Assembly: GCA_050331695.1 (NCBI GenBank)
Contig: JBHJGP010000010.1
Span: forward strand, 60,588-124,587
Direction: 5' to 3'
DNA length: 64,000 bases
Origin: JBHJGP01 sp050331695
GTDB lineage: Bacteria > Pseudomonadota > Alphaproteobacteria > Geminicoccales > Geminicoccaceae
Below the pieces are notes generated by a model. The model saw nothing but the letters and a program-made list of their open reading frames with translations. It made no database searches and had not been told where the DNA came from. Shown one piece after another: positions 8,582-16,494 of this stretch. Positions within the stretch are counted from its first letter, which is position 1. Each line of letters starts with the position of its first letter. A program made the translations under genes and the position numbers.

Positions 8582-8762
8582 CCGTTCGGTATCGCCGGCC
8601 CTAAAACGTGCCGGTCTTTATCTGCGACGCCGACAGCTTCTTGCGTCCACGGCGAGCGTTGTCGTGCTGGCAGCATGTCAACAAACAGAGCGTCTGATCA
8701 CTCAAGGTGATCCCTTCAGCGACGGCACCTATTTCGAAGACGGGACCGGTTGGGTCGACTGA
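8559..8762 (+). CDS. Small lipoprotein with Tat-like signal
   Basis: A 67-residue predicted lipoprotein of unknown function. An N-terminal twin-arginine-like stretch (YLRRRQLLAST) leads into a hydrophobic segment and the lipobox VLAAC, so Cys near residue 40 would be lipidated. The mature part is only about 28 residues, ending DGTYFEDGTGWVD. The ATG lies inside the end of ldtR (23-base overlap in another frame), which argues for translational coupling. It could be an overlap artefact, but an intact signal plus lipobox in a short frame is unlikely by chance. Confidence 0.6.
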   Translation: MTLTTAADRSVSPALKRAGLYLRRRQLLASTASVVVLAACQQTERLITQGDPFSDGTYFEDGTGWVD

Positions 8763-8777
8763 GCGGCGCCTACCGCT

Positions 8778-9452
8778 TCAGCTTGTTTTTCTTTTGCGGG
8801 CCGAGCCGGCGTCAGCGGCGGCCGATTTCTCCTGAACCAACTCGTCCAGCTGTTTTTGCAGCGCTTCGACCTTTTGCTGCAGTGCTTCGATGCTCGCCTC
8901 GTCCGAGGACGACGGCTCGATGCCGGTTTCGCGATCCGGGTCGGCGCCGATTTCGCCTGTTCCCGCGACCGGCGGCTTGAAAGGCGAAAACATCGACGCC
9001 GCCTGCTGAAACAGCGCCATGTTCTTCCGGGTCATGTCTTCCAACTGATTGACCGGAAAGAACTGACCCATGGTGCCTTCGAAATAGCGCCGGATCTGCT
9101 CCTGGTTTTGAGCGAAGTGATCCAGGCTCATTTCCAGATAGCGCGGCACGAAGGCATGGAGATTGTGATCATAGTAGCCGATCAGACGGCGCAGGAAATT
9201 GGTCGGCAGCAAGTTCCGGCCCTTCGCGTCCTCCTCCAGAATGATCTGCGTCAGCACCGAGCGGGTGATGTCCTCGCCGCTCTTGGCGTCGAACACGACG
9301 AAGTTCTGGCCATTGCGAATGAGCTGCGCCAGCTCTTCTAGCGTGACGTAGGAACTCGAGCCGGTGTTGTAGAGGCGGCGGTTAGCGTATTTCTTGACGA
9401 CGGTGACCTGTTCGTCCCGGCCCGGCTCGTCAGGGTTTCTTGCTGAGGTCAT
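8778..9452 (-). CDS. phaR: Polyhydroxyalkanoate synthesis repressor PhaR
   Basis: PhaR binds DNA and polyhydroxyalkanoate granules and represses phasin and PHA genes. The 224-residue protein has the PHB/PHA accumulation regulator DNA-binding domain at about residues 18-75 (VVKKYANRRLYNTGSSSYVTLEEL), followed by PHB_acc-type repeats with FLRRLIGYYDHNLHAFVPRYLE. The C-terminus is acidic and coiled-coil-like (IEALQQKVEALQKQLDELVQ), then basic. ATG at 9452 is preferred to an in-frame TTG two codons upstream; neither has a strong ribosome-binding site. No PHA biosynthesis gene is adjacent. It lies 40 bases downstream of rplI on the same strand. Confidence 0.92.
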   Translation of the reverse strand: MTSARNPDEPGRDEQVTVVKKYANRRLYNTGSSSYVTLEELAQLIRNGQNFVVFDAKSGEDITRSVLTQIILEEDAKGRNLLPTNFLRRLIGYYDHNLHAFVPRYLEMSLDHFAQNQEQIRRYFEGTMGQFFPVNQLEDMTRKNMALFQQAASMFSPFKPPVAGTGEIGADPDRETGIEPSSSDEASIEALQQKVEALQKQLDELVQEKSAAADAGSARKRKTS

Positions 9453-9492
9453 CGCCAAACCGGCTTTCTAACCCGTGTCCAAGGTCGCTTCA

Positions 9493-10113
9493 TCATCGTT
9501 GGTCGTCGTCAACCAGCGTGTCCACGTCATCCAGGTTGCTGAGGACCTCTGGGTCGGCCGCTTGCGGATCGTCCAGCAGATCACCGGGCGCGAAGCCGAT
9601 GTCGTCCTCGGTCCCGTCATCCTCGTCCGTAACCGGCTGGGCTTTGCCGGCCTGAATGTCGGCCTCTTCGAGCGAGCGGGCAACGTTGACCGTGACGGAC
9701 ACTGATACTTCGGGATGAAGGGCGACCGTTACCTCGTGAAGGCCCAGCGGCTTGATCGGCGCCGGAATGCGGATTTGCCGGCGGTCGAGCGTCACCCCGT
9801 CTTCCGTCAGCGCGTCCGAGATGTCTCGGGCCGTCACCGAGCCGTAGAGCTGCTGGTTCTCGCTCGCCTGGCGGATCACGACCACGCCGCGGCCATCGAC
9901 ATCGCCCCTCAGCCCTTCGGCCTCTTCGCGCCGCGCCAAATTGTCCGCTTCCAGTTGCTTGCGCCGACCCTCGAAGTGGTCAATGGCCCTCTTGGTCGCG
10001 CGCAATGCTTTTGCCTGCGGGATCAGAAAGTTACGCGCATAGCCGTCCTTGACCGAGACCACATCGCCCATCTGGCCGAGTTTCTCGACCCGTTCCAACA
10101 AGATAACCTGCAT
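9493..10113 (-). CDS. rplI: 50S ribosomal protein L9 with acidic C-terminal extension
   Basis: L9 binds 23S rRNA near the base of the L1 stalk. Residues 1-48 give the N-terminal RNA-binding domain (MQVILLERVEKLGQMGDVV, KDGYARNFLIPQAKA), then the long connecting helix and the C-terminal domain to about residue 150. The protein is 206 residues against about 149 in E. coli: the extra 50 or so are very acidic (DEDDGTEDD; NLDDVDTLVDDD), as in many alphaproteobacterial L9 proteins. GGAGG lies ahead of the ATG. Last gene of the rpsF-rpsR-DUF2232-rplI block. Confidence 0.96.
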   Translation of the reverse strand: MQVILLERVEKLGQMGDVVSVKDGYARNFLIPQAKALRATKRAIDHFEGRRKQLEADNLARREEAEGLRGDVDGRGVVVIRQASENQQLYGSVTARDISDALTEDGVTLDRRQIRIPAPIKPLGLHEVTVALHPEVSVSVTVNVARSLEEADIQAGKAQPVTDEDDGTEDDIGFAPGDLLDDPQAADPEVLSNLDDVDTLVDDDQR

Positions 10114-10124
10114 CGGTTCCTCCG

Positions 10125-11042
10125 CTACGACATTCGCCGGCGTAGCTGCGCGAAGCTGTCGGCCGTGCCCAGAATGAACAGACCAAACAAGATCGGCAGG
10201 AACGCCATCGCGGCGAAATAAAACATGATCAAAACAAAGATCCGCATGTTGGTCTTGGCGGCGAGCGTGTGCACCACTGCCAGACCCTGAAAGCCGATCG
10301 GCAACAACGCCAGCATCATGCAGGCAGACGCCAAGATCTGGACGCTACCGGCGGAGATGAGAAAGGCGACGATGCCGCCGCCGGCGATCGGATACCACCA
10401 TGTGGGGATGGTAATGTCCCGGAGAAGGGGATTGGGCCGCTGGGCGGCGTTCGAACGGGTCACCAGCCACTGGGCGACGACCCCGTTCAATAAGATCATA
10501 AGCACCCAGGATACGGCCACGAAACCCGGCATCCACCGGGCCAGATTGGCCGCGTTGACACTGAACTCCTCGTCACTCATCTCGACCGGCAAGCTCATCA
10601 GGGCCTGCTCGATGAAGCCTCGCAGTTCCGCCGCCAGGTCGGCGCTGCCGGTGCCGAGAATGGCAATCACCAGGCTGATCACGACCACGCTCAGCGCCGC
10701 CCGGGTAACGTCGCTCACGATCAGGCCCGGCGGGTACCACTCCGTGCTACCTTCCGCCGATCGGAACAGGAGCGACTGGCGAACCAGAACCAGGGCGGGC
10801 AGGGCAAAAAGGGCCATGAAGATGAGCGCCGCGGAAAGGCCCGCAGCTGCCACCACCACGACCAACGCGCTGGCGCCGGCGATGGCGCCGGCCTTGGCGC
10901 CGAGGCTCAAGCCGACGACGAGCAAGGGCAACGGTATGAAATAGCCTGTGACCAGCGCTAAAGGCGTCGCCATGCTCATGCCGGCGAACAGCACGCCGCT
11001 GACCAGACCAACCCCGACCGTGAACAGGAGGGAACGGTTCAT
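10125..11042 (-). CDS. DUF2232 family integral membrane protein
   Basis: A 305-residue polytopic membrane protein with about eight predicted hydrophobic helices, for example LLFTVGVGLVSGVLFAGMSM at the N-terminus and IFVLIMFYFAAMAFLPILFG near the C-terminus. DUF2232 (YybS-like) proteins are commonly found between rpsR and rplI in alphaproteobacteria, as here. Molecular function is not established; substrate-specific transport has been suggested for related Firmicutes proteins, but nothing in this sequence fixes it. It lies 27 bases after rpsR and 11 before rplI, so it is probably expressed with the ribosomal proteins. Confidence 0.85.
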   Translation of the reverse strand: MNRSLLFTVGVGLVSGVLFAGMSMATPLALVTGYFIPLPLLVVGLSLGAKAGAIAGASALVVVVAAAGLSAALIFMALFALPALVLVRQSLLFRSAEGSTEWYPPGLIVSDVTRAALSVVVISLVIAILGTGSADLAAELRGFIEQALMSLPVEMSDEEFSVNAANLARWMPGFVAVSWVLMILLNGVVAQWLVTRSNAAQRPNPLLRDITIPTWWYPIAGGGIVAFLISAGSVQILASACMMLALLPIGFQGLAVVHTLAAKTNMRIFVLIMFYFAAMAFLPILFGLFILGTADSFAQLRRRMS

Positions 11043-11069
11043 AACCGGGGTCGACCGATCTTGGGCGGT

Positions 11070-11366
11070 TCAGCGAGCGACGAAGGGAAGAAGGGCCAGG
11101 TGCCGGGCGCGTTTGATGGCGCGGGCCAGCGCCCGCTGCTCCTTGGCGGTAACCGCGGTGATCCGTCGCGGCACGATTTTGCCGCGTTCGGAAACGAACC
11201 GCTGGAGCAATTTGACGTCCTTATAGTCGATGGTCGGGGCATCGGCGTGGGCGAAGGGGCTCGCCTTGCGTCGGCGGAAGAACGGGCGTCTGATGGTGAT
11301 GTTGGGCGGCTCGTTCGATCGACGGTCGTCGGACCGTCCCTCGGGCCTCTCGCTGGTCGTGTTCAT
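11070..11366 (-). CDS. rpsR: 30S ribosomal protein S18
   Basis: S18 binds the 30S platform as a pair with S6. The 98-residue protein has the S18 core IDYKDVKLLQRFVSERGKIVPRRITAV followed by KEQRALARAIKRARHLALLPF, both universal. The N-terminal 30 residues are a polar, basic tail somewhat longer than in E. coli (75 residues in all). It follows rpsF by about 50 bases on the same strand, as expected for an S6-S18 operon. Confidence 0.97.
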   Translation of the reverse strand: MNTTSERPEGRSDDRRSNEPPNITIRRPFFRRRKASPFAHADAPTIDYKDVKLLQRFVSERGKIVPRRITAVTAKEQRALARAIKRARHLALLPFVAR

Positions 11367-11417
11367 CTTACCCTATCCTGTCGGGCGCCGCCCGGAAGCG
11401 GACAAGCGCCGGTGCGG

Positions 11418-11786
11418 TCAGTCGCGATCGCCGCGGTCGCGCCGGCCCCGCTCTTCACGGGCGTTGCGGACCTGCATGATGATCGATGGATTTTCGTCGA
11501 GGCTGTCGACCCGGACGCTCAGATAGCGGATGACGTCCTCGTGGATCCGCTCGCTCCTCTCCAGCTCATCGATGACCGCCGGGGGGCCGTCAATGTTGAG
11601 ATGAAGGTAGTGGCCCTTACGGTTCTTCTTGATCCGATAGGTCAGATTGCGCAGGCCCCAATATTCGACCTTCGCGACCGTGCCTCCTTGAGCTTGGATG
11701 ATCTCGCCGAAGGTCTCGCCCAGCGCTTGCGCCTGCTGTGACGATAAATCCGGGCGCGCGATGACGGTGTGTTCGTAGTGCGGCAT
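11418..11786 (-). CDS. rpsF: 30S ribosomal protein S6
   Basis: S6 partners S18 on the 30S platform. The 122-residue protein starts MPHYEHTVIARPDLSSQQAQAL and carries the conserved strand YWGLRNLTYRIKKNRKGHYLHLNID. The C-terminal tail is charged (EERGRRDRGDRD). ATG at 11786 is chosen because the family begins MxxYE; an in-frame ATG nine codons upstream lacks a ribosome-binding site. First gene of the rpsF-rpsR-DUF2232-rplI operon. The bases just before the start can fold back on the ATG (separate entry). Confidence 0.96.
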   Translation of the reverse strand: MPHYEHTVIARPDLSSQQAQALGETFGEIIQAQGGTVAKVEYWGLRNLTYRIKKNRKGHYLHLNIDGPPAVIDELERSERIHEDVIRYLSVRVDSLDENPSIIMQVRNAREERGRRDRGDRD

Positions 11787-11807
11787 TCGGGGGGTGTATA
11801 CTCCGAA
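11786..11807 (-). promoter_or_regulatory. Start-proximal hairpin in the rpsF leader
   Basis: In the rpsF transcript, UUCGG (11807-11803) can pair with CCGAA (11790-11786) around a 12-base loop. The first G's of the only GGAG Shine-Dalgarno candidate and the A of the AUG are in the stem. S6 or S6-S18 binding to the rpsF leader is known in other bacteria; whether this short stem belongs to such a motif is inference. Confidence 0.3.
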
Positions 11808-11900
11808 ACGCAAAACAACCGACGAAGGTCAGGGAAGACCCCTCGATCGAAACGTGGTGCGTGCAAAAGGGAACGCCCGCGGGCGCAACGACAGCACGCA

Positions 11901-11928
11901 ACTATACGCAAACTCCCGGCGGCTGCAA
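11901..11928 (-). promoter_or_regulatory. Sigma70-type promoter for the rpsF operon
   Basis: On the minus strand TTGCAG (11928-11923) and TATAGT (11906-11901) are separated by 16 bases, a good match to a housekeeping promoter. Transcription would start about 110 bases before rpsF, giving a leader of a length typical for ribosomal protein operons. It lies in the 205-base divergent region shared with fabD. Confidence 0.55.
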
Positions 11929-11991
11929 GCGCCTTGACAGCACCCGGATCAACCATCACAGCAACCTGCTTAGTCGGCGAGGACCAGAGCA

Positions 11992-12936
11992 ATGACGACA
12001 GTGTTCGTGTTTCCCGGACAGGGATCGCAGGCCGTGGGCATGGGCGCTGATTTGGCCCGGTCCGCCGCCGAGGCGCGCGCCGTGTTCGACCGCGTCGACG
12101 ACGCTCTCGGACAAAAGCTTTCCAGCATCATCTTCGAGGGTTCCCAGGAGCAATTGACGCTCACTGCCAACGCCCAGCCGGCCCTGCTTGCGGTCTCGAT
12201 CGCGGTATTGGAGGTCGTCAAGCAGCGGAGCGGTCGCCAGATCGGCGACTTGGCAGCCTATGGAGCGGGCCATTCCTTGGGCGAATACTCGGCGCTGACC
12301 GCCGCCGGGGCGCTCGATCTGGAAGATGCGGCAAGGCTTCTGCGTCTTCGCGGCGAGGCCATGCAGGCGGCCGTGCCCGTGGGCCAGGGAGCGATGGCGG
12401 CGCTTCTCGGTCTGTCGATCGACGATGTGGAGGCCCTCCTTGCGGAAATCGGCGACGCCGGGATCTGCGATATCGCGAACGACAATGCCGAAGTCCAGGT
12501 GGTGATCAGCGGCGAACGGCAAGCCGTGGAGGCCGTGGTCGATTTGTCCAAGGGCCGAGGTGCCCGTCGGGCGATGATGCTGGATGTGAGCGCGCCCTTT
12601 CACTGCCGGTTGATGGAGCCGGCCGCCCGGCGCATGGAGGCAGCGCTCGCCGAAGCGGCTGTGAAGCCACCGCAGGTTCCGGTGATCACCAATGTCGCCG
12701 CCGAGCCTGAAACCGATCCGGACATGCTTCGCCGGCTTCTGGTGGCTCAGGTGACGGGTCGGGTTCGCTGGCGCGAGAGCATGGCGACGATGGCGGCGCT
12801 AAACGCCGAAAGGATCGTCGAGCTCGGCGCCGGCAAGGTTTTGACGGGCCTCGCCAAGCGGGGCGTCAAAACGGCTCGCGGCCAGGCCATCGAGACCTCC
12901 GAGGACATCGACGCATACCTGCAGGAGTTGCAATAG
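11992..12936 (+). CDS. fabD: Malonyl-CoA:ACP S-malonyltransferase
   Basis: FabD moves malonyl from CoA to acyl carrier protein for type II fatty acid synthesis. The 314-residue length is typical. Visible are FVFPGQGSQAVGMG at the N-terminus, the nucleophile motif GHSLGEYSAL (Ser near 101), an active-site Arg in LRLRGEAMQ, the catalytic-His region SAPFHCRLMEPAA and the QVTGRVRWRESM segment. It starts a fatty acid cluster, two bases before fabG, with acpP and fabF following, which leaves no doubt about its pathway. Confidence 0.97.
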   Translation: MTTVFVFPGQGSQAVGMGADLARSAAEARAVFDRVDDALGQKLSSIIFEGSQEQLTLTANAQPALLAVSIAVLEVVKQRSGRQIGDLAAYGAGHSLGEYSALTAAGALDLEDAARLLRLRGEAMQAAVPVGQGAMAALLGLSIDDVEALLAEIGDAGICDIANDNAEVQVVISGERQAVEAVVDLSKGRGARRAMMLDVSAPFHCRLMEPAARRMEAALAEAAVKPPQVPVITNVAAEPETDPDMLRRLLVAQVTGRVRWRESMATMAALNAERIVELGAGKVLTGLAKRGVKTARGQAIETSEDIDAYLQELQ

Positions 12937-12938
12937 CC

Positions 12939-13682
12939 ATGGCCAAACCGTTCGATCTCGAGGGCAAGCGGGCGCTTGTCACCGGCGCTTCCGGCGGCAT
13001 TGGGTCGGCGATCGCCCGGATCCTTCACAGCCAAGGCGCCACGGTTGTGCTTTCAGGTCGGCGAAAGGATGCGCTGGACGCCCTCGCCGCCGAGCTCGAC
13101 CAACGGGTCGCCGTGCACACGGCTGACCTGGCAGAGACGGGTGCCGCGGACACGCTAGTGAAGGCGGTCGAAGCCGAGGGTGCGCTCGACATTCTGGTCA
13201 ACAATGCCGGTCTCACCAGGGACAATCTCATGATGCGTCTCAAGGACGAGGATTGGGACGTGGTCCTGGCAACCAATCTGACCGCTCCGTTCAAGCTCGC
13301 GAAGGCCGCGCTGCGGGGGATGATGAAGCGTCGCTGGGGGCGGATCATCAACATCACGTCGATCGTCGGCACCACCGGCAATCCCGGTCAGACGAACTAT
13401 GCGGCATCGAAAGGGGGGCTGGTCGCGCTCAGCAAATCCCTGGCCCAGGAGGTGGCCAGTCGGGGCATCACCGTGAATTGTATTGCCCCTGGTTTCATCG
13501 AGACGGAGATGACGCAGGGGCTTGAGGAAGCGCAGAAAGCCAAGCTCTTGGCGGCTGTTCCTTGCGGGCGCCTGGGTGATCCGGCCGACGTCGCCGTGGC
13601 CTGCGCCTATCTCGCCAGCGAAGGCGCTGCTTATGTCACGGGCCAGACCCTCCACGTCAATGGCGGCATGGCCATGATCTGA
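12939..13682 (+). CDS. fabG: 3-oxoacyl-ACP reductase
   Basis: FabG reduces 3-oxoacyl-ACP with NADPH in each round of chain elongation. It is a 247-residue classical SDR: cofactor motif TGASGGIGSAIARI, structural NNAGLTRDNLMMRLKD, catalytic Ser in INITSIVG and the Tyr-Lys pair in YAASKGG, ending in the GQTLHVNGGMAM tail typical of FabG. It lies directly after fabD with a two-base gap; about 176 bases separate it from acpP, enough for a separate acpP promoter. Confidence 0.97.
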   Translation: MAKPFDLEGKRALVTGASGGIGSAIARILHSQGATVVLSGRRKDALDALAAELDQRVAVHTADLAETGAADTLVKAVEAEGALDILVNNAGLTRDNLMMRLKDEDWDVVLATNLTAPFKLAKAALRGMMKRRWGRIINITSIVGTTGNPGQTNYAASKGGLVALSKSLAQEVASRGITVNCIAPGFIETEMTQGLEEAQKAKLLAAVPCGRLGDPADVAVACAYLASEGAAYVTGQTLHVNGGMAMI

Positions 13683-13859
13683 CGGCGCTGAACGCTCATC
13701 CCACGGGCCTCACAGCCGCAGGCTTGATCGCGTACTGGTGTTTTTTCCCGCTTGTGCTAACCGCCTGCCACCTTGTAAGCAGCGGGGACGCCTGAACTGA
13801 GAACCTTGGCGCCGCGCTTTTTTAGCCGCGCAGATTAACGAGGATGGGACTAGGTCGAT

Positions 13860-14093
13860 ATGAGTGACGTTGCGGACCGCGTAAAAAAAATCGTGGTCGA
13901 GCATCTCGGCATCGAAGAAGAGAAGGTGACGGAATCCGCCAGCTTCGTCGACGATCTTGGTGCCGACAGTTTGGATACCGTCGAACTGGTGATGGCGTTC
14001 GAAGAGGAGTTCGGCGTCGAGATCCCGGACGATGCGGCCGAGAAGATCAGCACGGTCAAGGATGCCATCGACTACATCAAAGAGCAGAGCTGA
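13860..14093 (+). CDS. acpP: Acyl carrier protein
   Basis: A 77-residue acidic acyl carrier protein that carries growing acyl chains on a 4'-phosphopantetheine arm. The attachment site is Ser in GADSLDTVELVM, with the four-helix layout and length of AcpP. The initiating ATG is preceded by GGATGGGAC-type purine-rich sequence. Its place between fabG and fabF is the standard arrangement for the primary fatty acid ACP. Confidence 0.98.
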   Translation: MSDVADRVKKIVVEHLGIEEEKVTESASFVDDLGADSLDTVELVMAFEEEFGVEIPDDAAEKISTVKDAIDYIKEQS

Positions 14094-14123
14094 GCGGTCG
14101 CTCGAACCGAAGGCACAGCCGAC

Positions 14124-15386
14124 ATGCGTCGCGTAGTCGTTACCGGAATGGGATGTGTCACCCCATTGGGCGATGGGGTCGGCTCGACATGGTCGCGCCT
14201 GACCAACGGTCAGTCGGGGCTCGGACGAATTGAGCATTTCGACGTTTCAGACTTGCCTGCAAAGGTCGCGGCGAAGGTGCCATCGGCGGACGAGAAGCAC
14301 GGCTTCGACGCGACGCGCTACATGTCGGCGAAGGACGTGCGTAAGGTCGACACCTTCATCGTCTACGCCATCGCCGCCGCCCATCAGGCCGTGCGCGACG
14401 CCGATTGGATGCCCGAGGATGAGCAGGACCGGGTGCGTACCGGTGTCATCATCGGTTCCGGCATCGGCGGGCGCGAGGCGATCGCCAACAACGCGCTGAT
14501 CCTTGAGAAAAGCGGCCCGCGCCGAATCAGTCCGTTCTTCATCCCCTCGGCCCTGATCAATCTGGCGAGCGGTCAGGTTTCCATCGAATACGGCTTCAAG
14601 GGCCCCAATCATTCGGTGGTAACGGCCTGTTCGACGGGCGCTCACGCGATCGGTGATGCCAGTCGTCTGATCAAGAATGGTGATGCCGAGGTCATGGTCG
14701 CCGGCGGTGCCGAGGCCGCGCTCTGCCGGTTGGGCCTGGCTGGTTTCGCTGCGGCCCGGGCCTTGTCGACCCATTTCAACGACGAGCCCCAGCGGGCGTC
14801 GCGGCCTTGGGATGTCGACCGCGACGGCTTCGTCATGGGCGAGGGCGCCGGCATTCTGGTGCTCGAAGAACGCGAGCACGCCCTGAACCGGGGTGCCAAG
14901 ATCTACGCCGAGATCGTCGGCTACGGCCTGTCGGGCGACGCCTATCACATCACGGCGCCGGCGCCGGAGCATGAGGGCGCGTTCCGCTCGATGACGGCGG
15001 CGATCCGCGATGCCGGGCTGGAGCCTGGTCAGATCGACTATGTGAACGCCCATGGCACGTCCACCCAGCTTGGCGACGAGCTCGAACTTGGCGCCGTCAA
15101 ACGCCTGTTCGGCGATGCCGCTTACCGGATTTCCATGTCGTCCACGAAATCGGCGATCGGCCACCTTCTGGGCGCGGCTGGAGCCGTCGAGGCGATTTTC
15201 TCCGTCCTGGCCGTAAAGAACGATCTGGTGCCGCCGACACTGAACCTCGATCAGCCCGCGGAGGGCTGCGACCTCGATCTGGTCCCCTATGAAGCCAAGG
15301 GGCGTGAGGTACGGGCGGCCCTTTCGAACTCCTTCGGTTTCGGCGGCACCAACGCCAGCCTGATCTTCGCCAAACATACCGCCTGA
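14124..15386 (+). CDS. fabF: 3-oxoacyl-ACP synthase II
   Basis: FabF elongates acyl-ACP by decarboxylative condensation with malonyl-ACP. The 420-residue protein has the thiolase-fold catalytic triad: Cys in VVTACSTGAHAIGD, the first His in NAHGTSTQLGD and the second in SAIGHLLGAAGAVEA, plus the C-terminal SNSFGFGGTNASL loop. It lies 30 bases downstream of acpP and is followed 13 bases later by mltG on the same strand. Confidence 0.97.
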   Translation: MRRVVVTGMGCVTPLGDGVGSTWSRLTNGQSGLGRIEHFDVSDLPAKVAAKVPSADEKHGFDATRYMSAKDVRKVDTFIVYAIAAAHQAVRDADWMPEDEQDRVRTGVIIGSGIGGREAIANNALILEKSGPRRISPFFIPSALINLASGQVSIEYGFKGPNHSVVTACSTGAHAIGDASRLIKNGDAEVMVAGGAEAALCRLGLAGFAAARALSTHFNDEPQRASRPWDVDRDGFVMGEGAGILVLEEREHALNRGAKIYAEIVGYGLSGDAYHITAPAPEHEGAFRSMTAAIRDAGLEPGQIDYVNAHGTSTQLGDELELGAVKRLFGDAAYRISMSSTKSAIGHLLGAAGAVEAIFSVLAVKNDLVPPTLNLDQPAEGCDLDLVPYEAKGREVRAALSNSFGFGGTNASLIFAKHTA

Positions 15387-15399
15387 TCGGATCTGATCG

Positions 15400-16494
15400 T
15401 TGCGCTGGCTCAAATCCGCGGCGGCGCTCTTGCTTGCCCTTGGTCTGATCGGCGGCGGTGCCGCTTATTATGGCTGGCAGCGTCTCAACACTTACATGGA
15501 GGCTCCGGGCCCGAACCGGCAGGAAACCGCTGTTCTTCTGCCGAGGGGCGCCAGTTTGCAGGCGATCGTGGCGACCTTGGAAGAGCGCGACGTTCTCACC
15601 AATGGCGCTTGGTTTCGGATTTACGTTCGCCTCAACAACCGGGATCGCTTGCTCAAAGCCGGGGAGTACTCGTTTCCGCCGCGAGTGACCCCGAACGGCG
15701 TGCTTGAACTCCTGGAAAGCGGCAAGACGATGGCCCACCGACTGACCATCGCCGAGGGCCTCACAGTGCCGCAGATCTACCAGATATTGGAGCGCAACGA
15801 GGTTCTGGTCGGCGCTTTGCCGGAGCCGCCGGCCGAAGGCAGCCTGATGCCAGAAACCTATTTCTTTGTCCGGGGCGACACGCGAAAGGCGATGGTCCAG
15901 CGCATGCAAGCCAGCATGCAAGAGGCGATCGACGAGATGTGGCCGGACCGCCAGCCGGAATTGCCGTTCGAGACGATCGAGGAGGCGATTACGCTGGCGT
16001 CCATCGTCGAGCGCGAAACCTTGGTCAATGACGAGGATCCGGAGGTTGCCGGTGTTTTCGTCAATCGCCTGAGGCGCGGCATTCGCCTGCAATCCGATCC
16101 GACCGTCATCTACGCCGTCACCGACGGCACCGGTGATCTCGAAGGGCCCATTCGCCAGAGCCACCTCCGACACGAATCGCCCTACAACACCTATCTGGTG
16201 GAAGGTCTGCCGCCGGGGCCAATCGGTAATCCCGGCCGCTCGGCGATCGCCGCCACTTTGAACCCAGCGGAAACCGAAAATCTATTCTTCGTCGCGGACG
16301 GTACCGGGCGCCATCGGTTCGCCAAAACCAACGAGGAACATGCCGCCAACGTTCGCCATTGGCGGCGTATCGAACGGGGGGAGGTCAGGCCGGAACCCGT
16401 CAAGCCCAAGAGGCGACCGCCCGACGAAGCTGAACCAGTCAGCTCGAGCGCCGCAACAGACGATCCGCCAGAACCGGCGGCAAGCACGCCATAA
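15400..16494 (+). CDS. mltG: Endolytic murein transglycosylase MltG (YceG-like)
   Basis: MltG is an inner-membrane endolytic transglycosylase that cuts nascent glycan strands and releases or ends them. The 364-residue protein has an N-terminal transmembrane helix (AAALLLALGLIGGGAAYYGW), a LysM-like domain and the YceG catalytic domain with the catalytic Glu in LASIVERETL, LQSDPTVIYAVT and SPYNTYLVEGLPPGPIGNPG. The start is TTG at 15400; no better start precedes the helix. The last 40 or so residues are Pro/Glu-rich and probably disordered. The fabF-mltG order is common in proteobacteria. Its 3' end overlaps the convergent SDR gene by 56 bases. Confidence 0.94.
   Translation: MRWLKSAAALLLALGLIGGGAAYYGWQRLNTYMEAPGPNRQETAVLLPRGASLQAIVATLEERDVLTNGAWFRIYVRLNNRDRLLKAGEYSFPPRVTPNGVLELLESGKTMAHRLTIAEGLTVPQIYQILERNEVLVGALPEPPAEGSLMPETYFFVRGDTRKAMVQRMQASMQEAIDEMWPDRQPELPFETIEEAITLASIVERETLVNDEDPEVAGVFVNRLRRGIRLQSDPTVIYAVTDGTGDLEGPIRQSHLRHESPYNTYLVEGLPPGPIGNPGRSAIAATLNPAETENLFFVADGTGRHRFAKTNEEHAANVRHWRRIERGEVRPEPVKPKRRPPDEAEPVSSSAATDDPPEPAASTP

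Noticed and set aside
11934..11962. TTGACA upstream of fabD as a promoter
   Set aside because: No acceptable -10 hexamer at 15-19 bases spacing.
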